Positions 62,871 to 64,000 of a DNA stretch of 64,000 nt are shown one piece after another (the first letter of the stretch is position 1; the number at the start of each line of letters is the position of its first letter). The stretch comes from Linepithema humile. Lineage: Eukaryota; Arthropoda; Insecta; Hymenoptera; Formicidae. Under the pieces are notes generated by a model that searched no databases, was not told where the DNA came from, and was given only the letters and a program-made list of their open reading frames with translations. Made by a program: the position numbers and the translations under genes. The stretch lies in assembly GCF_040581485.1 (NCBI RefSeq), contig NC_090133.1, positions 24,764,139-24,828,138 of the forward strand, in the 5' to 3' direction.

Positions 62871-64000
62871 AATTTTTTTATCTTTAATTTTATAGTTTCT
62901 GATAAATAAGAAAATAATTCTGATCATCAAAGTAAGAAAAAAGCAATCAGGACAAAGAGATTGAGATTGCCAAGTTCACGCCGCGTCTCAATTTATTTAG
63001 CGATAATTCCTTTATTATTTTTTCGTCAGTTATTATGAATTGATAGTTTTACATGAGTTGTTAAAGATGTTCTGCTGTTTAAATACTAAAATTATTAATT
63101 CCAAAATTTAAGCTTTTTATAAAAAATAAAATTAGAATTTTCAATAATTTATAAATTTTCATGAAATGATACACTAGTTTTATACCAATTTTTTCTGCAT
63201 TGATAAAAATCGTGCAACAATATTTTTATTTACTATATATATTATTTAACTTTTTGATTGCTAGATTACAGAAATTATGTAGGAATTACGCATTAATTAC
63301 TTATATGTAAATATAAAAATGCTCATCTATTTTTATTTTATATTATAAAGCATAGACTTGAAGTGCAACATTCGGAAAAATTATAGTTGTAGCAATCTTT
63401 TGCAATCAGATTGGAATTAATATTAAAGGCGAATGCTGTTTAATCTATGATAACACGAGAGAATGAATAAATGTATCTTTAGGGTATTTTGGCTTCTCTC
63501 GCACACGAAGGGTGGATTTCAAGTAATTATCTATCCCTACGGCGTCGTGATGGTAAAGTCCGCATATTCCCACGTGTAATTACCAGCTCTTTACGGATCT
63601 AGACGGCGCTTCGCACGTATACGCCATGTTTTCTTTAACACTAATGCTGTCTGTAGGTCTATTTACTATAAAGGATCACGTTGAATGTTTGCCCACGTAA
63701 TCTCTTATAGGATGATCGCTATCCATTTGAGCCCTAGCGCCGAAATTCAATGCTATCTAATTGCTCACTTCTGGTTGCATTCGTCGACTTAATTGCTCTA
63801 CCGGGAGATCTTTGAGACGTCGAGTTCGCGGAGTGTCAGTGGTGGTTGAATGCAGAAAATTTGGGTAGTTAGAAACAAACTGTATAATGTACGCAGCCAC
63901 TACATGCTGCTTCGAGACTGGTATTTCGATCGCTCCCAGTTGAGAACGCGAACTCGCGGCTGGAAATTTCGTTGGTGAAGGGCAATTGGACACGGTTGTG
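62871..64000. other. Gene-free stretch to the window end
   Basis: AT-rich to about 63480, then GC-balanced. A 78-codon minus frame at 63757-63993 has no recognisable motif. A gene could begin beyond the edge, but nothing here proves it. Confidence 0.4.

Noticed and set aside
1..64000. CRISPR arrays, operons or prokaryotic gene clusters
   Set aside because: No regular spaced repeats and no gene-dense coding structure; the window is eukaryotic in character.

Overview
The window looks like animal nuclear DNA, most likely from an insect and probably a hymenopteran such as an ant. Several things point this way. There is no run of long open frames; the longest stop-free stretches (247 and 255 codons) are low-complexity. 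GT...AG splice signals, foldback transposons and LTR-like DNA are present. CpG is plentiful in the GC-balanced blocks, which alternate with very AT-rich DNA. Short CCTAA-type tracts occur near 12150. The lineage is inferred from composition and element style, not from any recognised protein.

Layout. Positions 1-30750 are almost wholly non-coding: AT-rich stretches broken by CpG-rich blocks (near 1080-1640, 4150-5110, 6150-6620, 7440-8240, 9300-9730, 12690-13300, 15700-16460, 16820-17420, 20540-21340, 26160-27320 and 27900-29260), plus a duplicated segment of about 90 bp (10617 and 11621). Positions 30760-34920 are repeat-rich. They hold two copies of one repeat family, then what reads as three nested transposable elements: a minus-strand LTR-like unit (33159-34912), a hAT-like element inside it (33375-33991), and a TA-flanked foldback inside that (33474-33683). 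Positions 34920-45720 are non-coding, with one tRNA-like (SINE-type) fragment near 39460. A near-perfect palindromic MITE lies at 45725-45887.

The clearest protein-coding signal is at 46421-47120, on the plus strand: a CpG-rich 5' leader ending in a 55-nt first coding exon that encodes a signal peptide. A phase-1 splice donor follows. No second exon could be recognised in the remaining 17 kb.

The most unusual region is 51079-54434. Two diverged transcription units of about 1 kb sit head to head around a unique spacer of about 150 bp (52224-52373). They share a three-exon layout with matching splice sites. Three diverged direct copies of an H/ACA-snoRNA-like element flank the pair; the best copy (54194-54298) has two stems, an H-like box and an ACA. 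The left unit also keeps a 78-codon frame across its first intron. The right unit has lost that frame, and substitutions between the two show little codon-position bias, so a non-coding role is favoured. From 54435 to the end I see no gene, only a recent direct duplication of about 135 bp (62148 and 62734).
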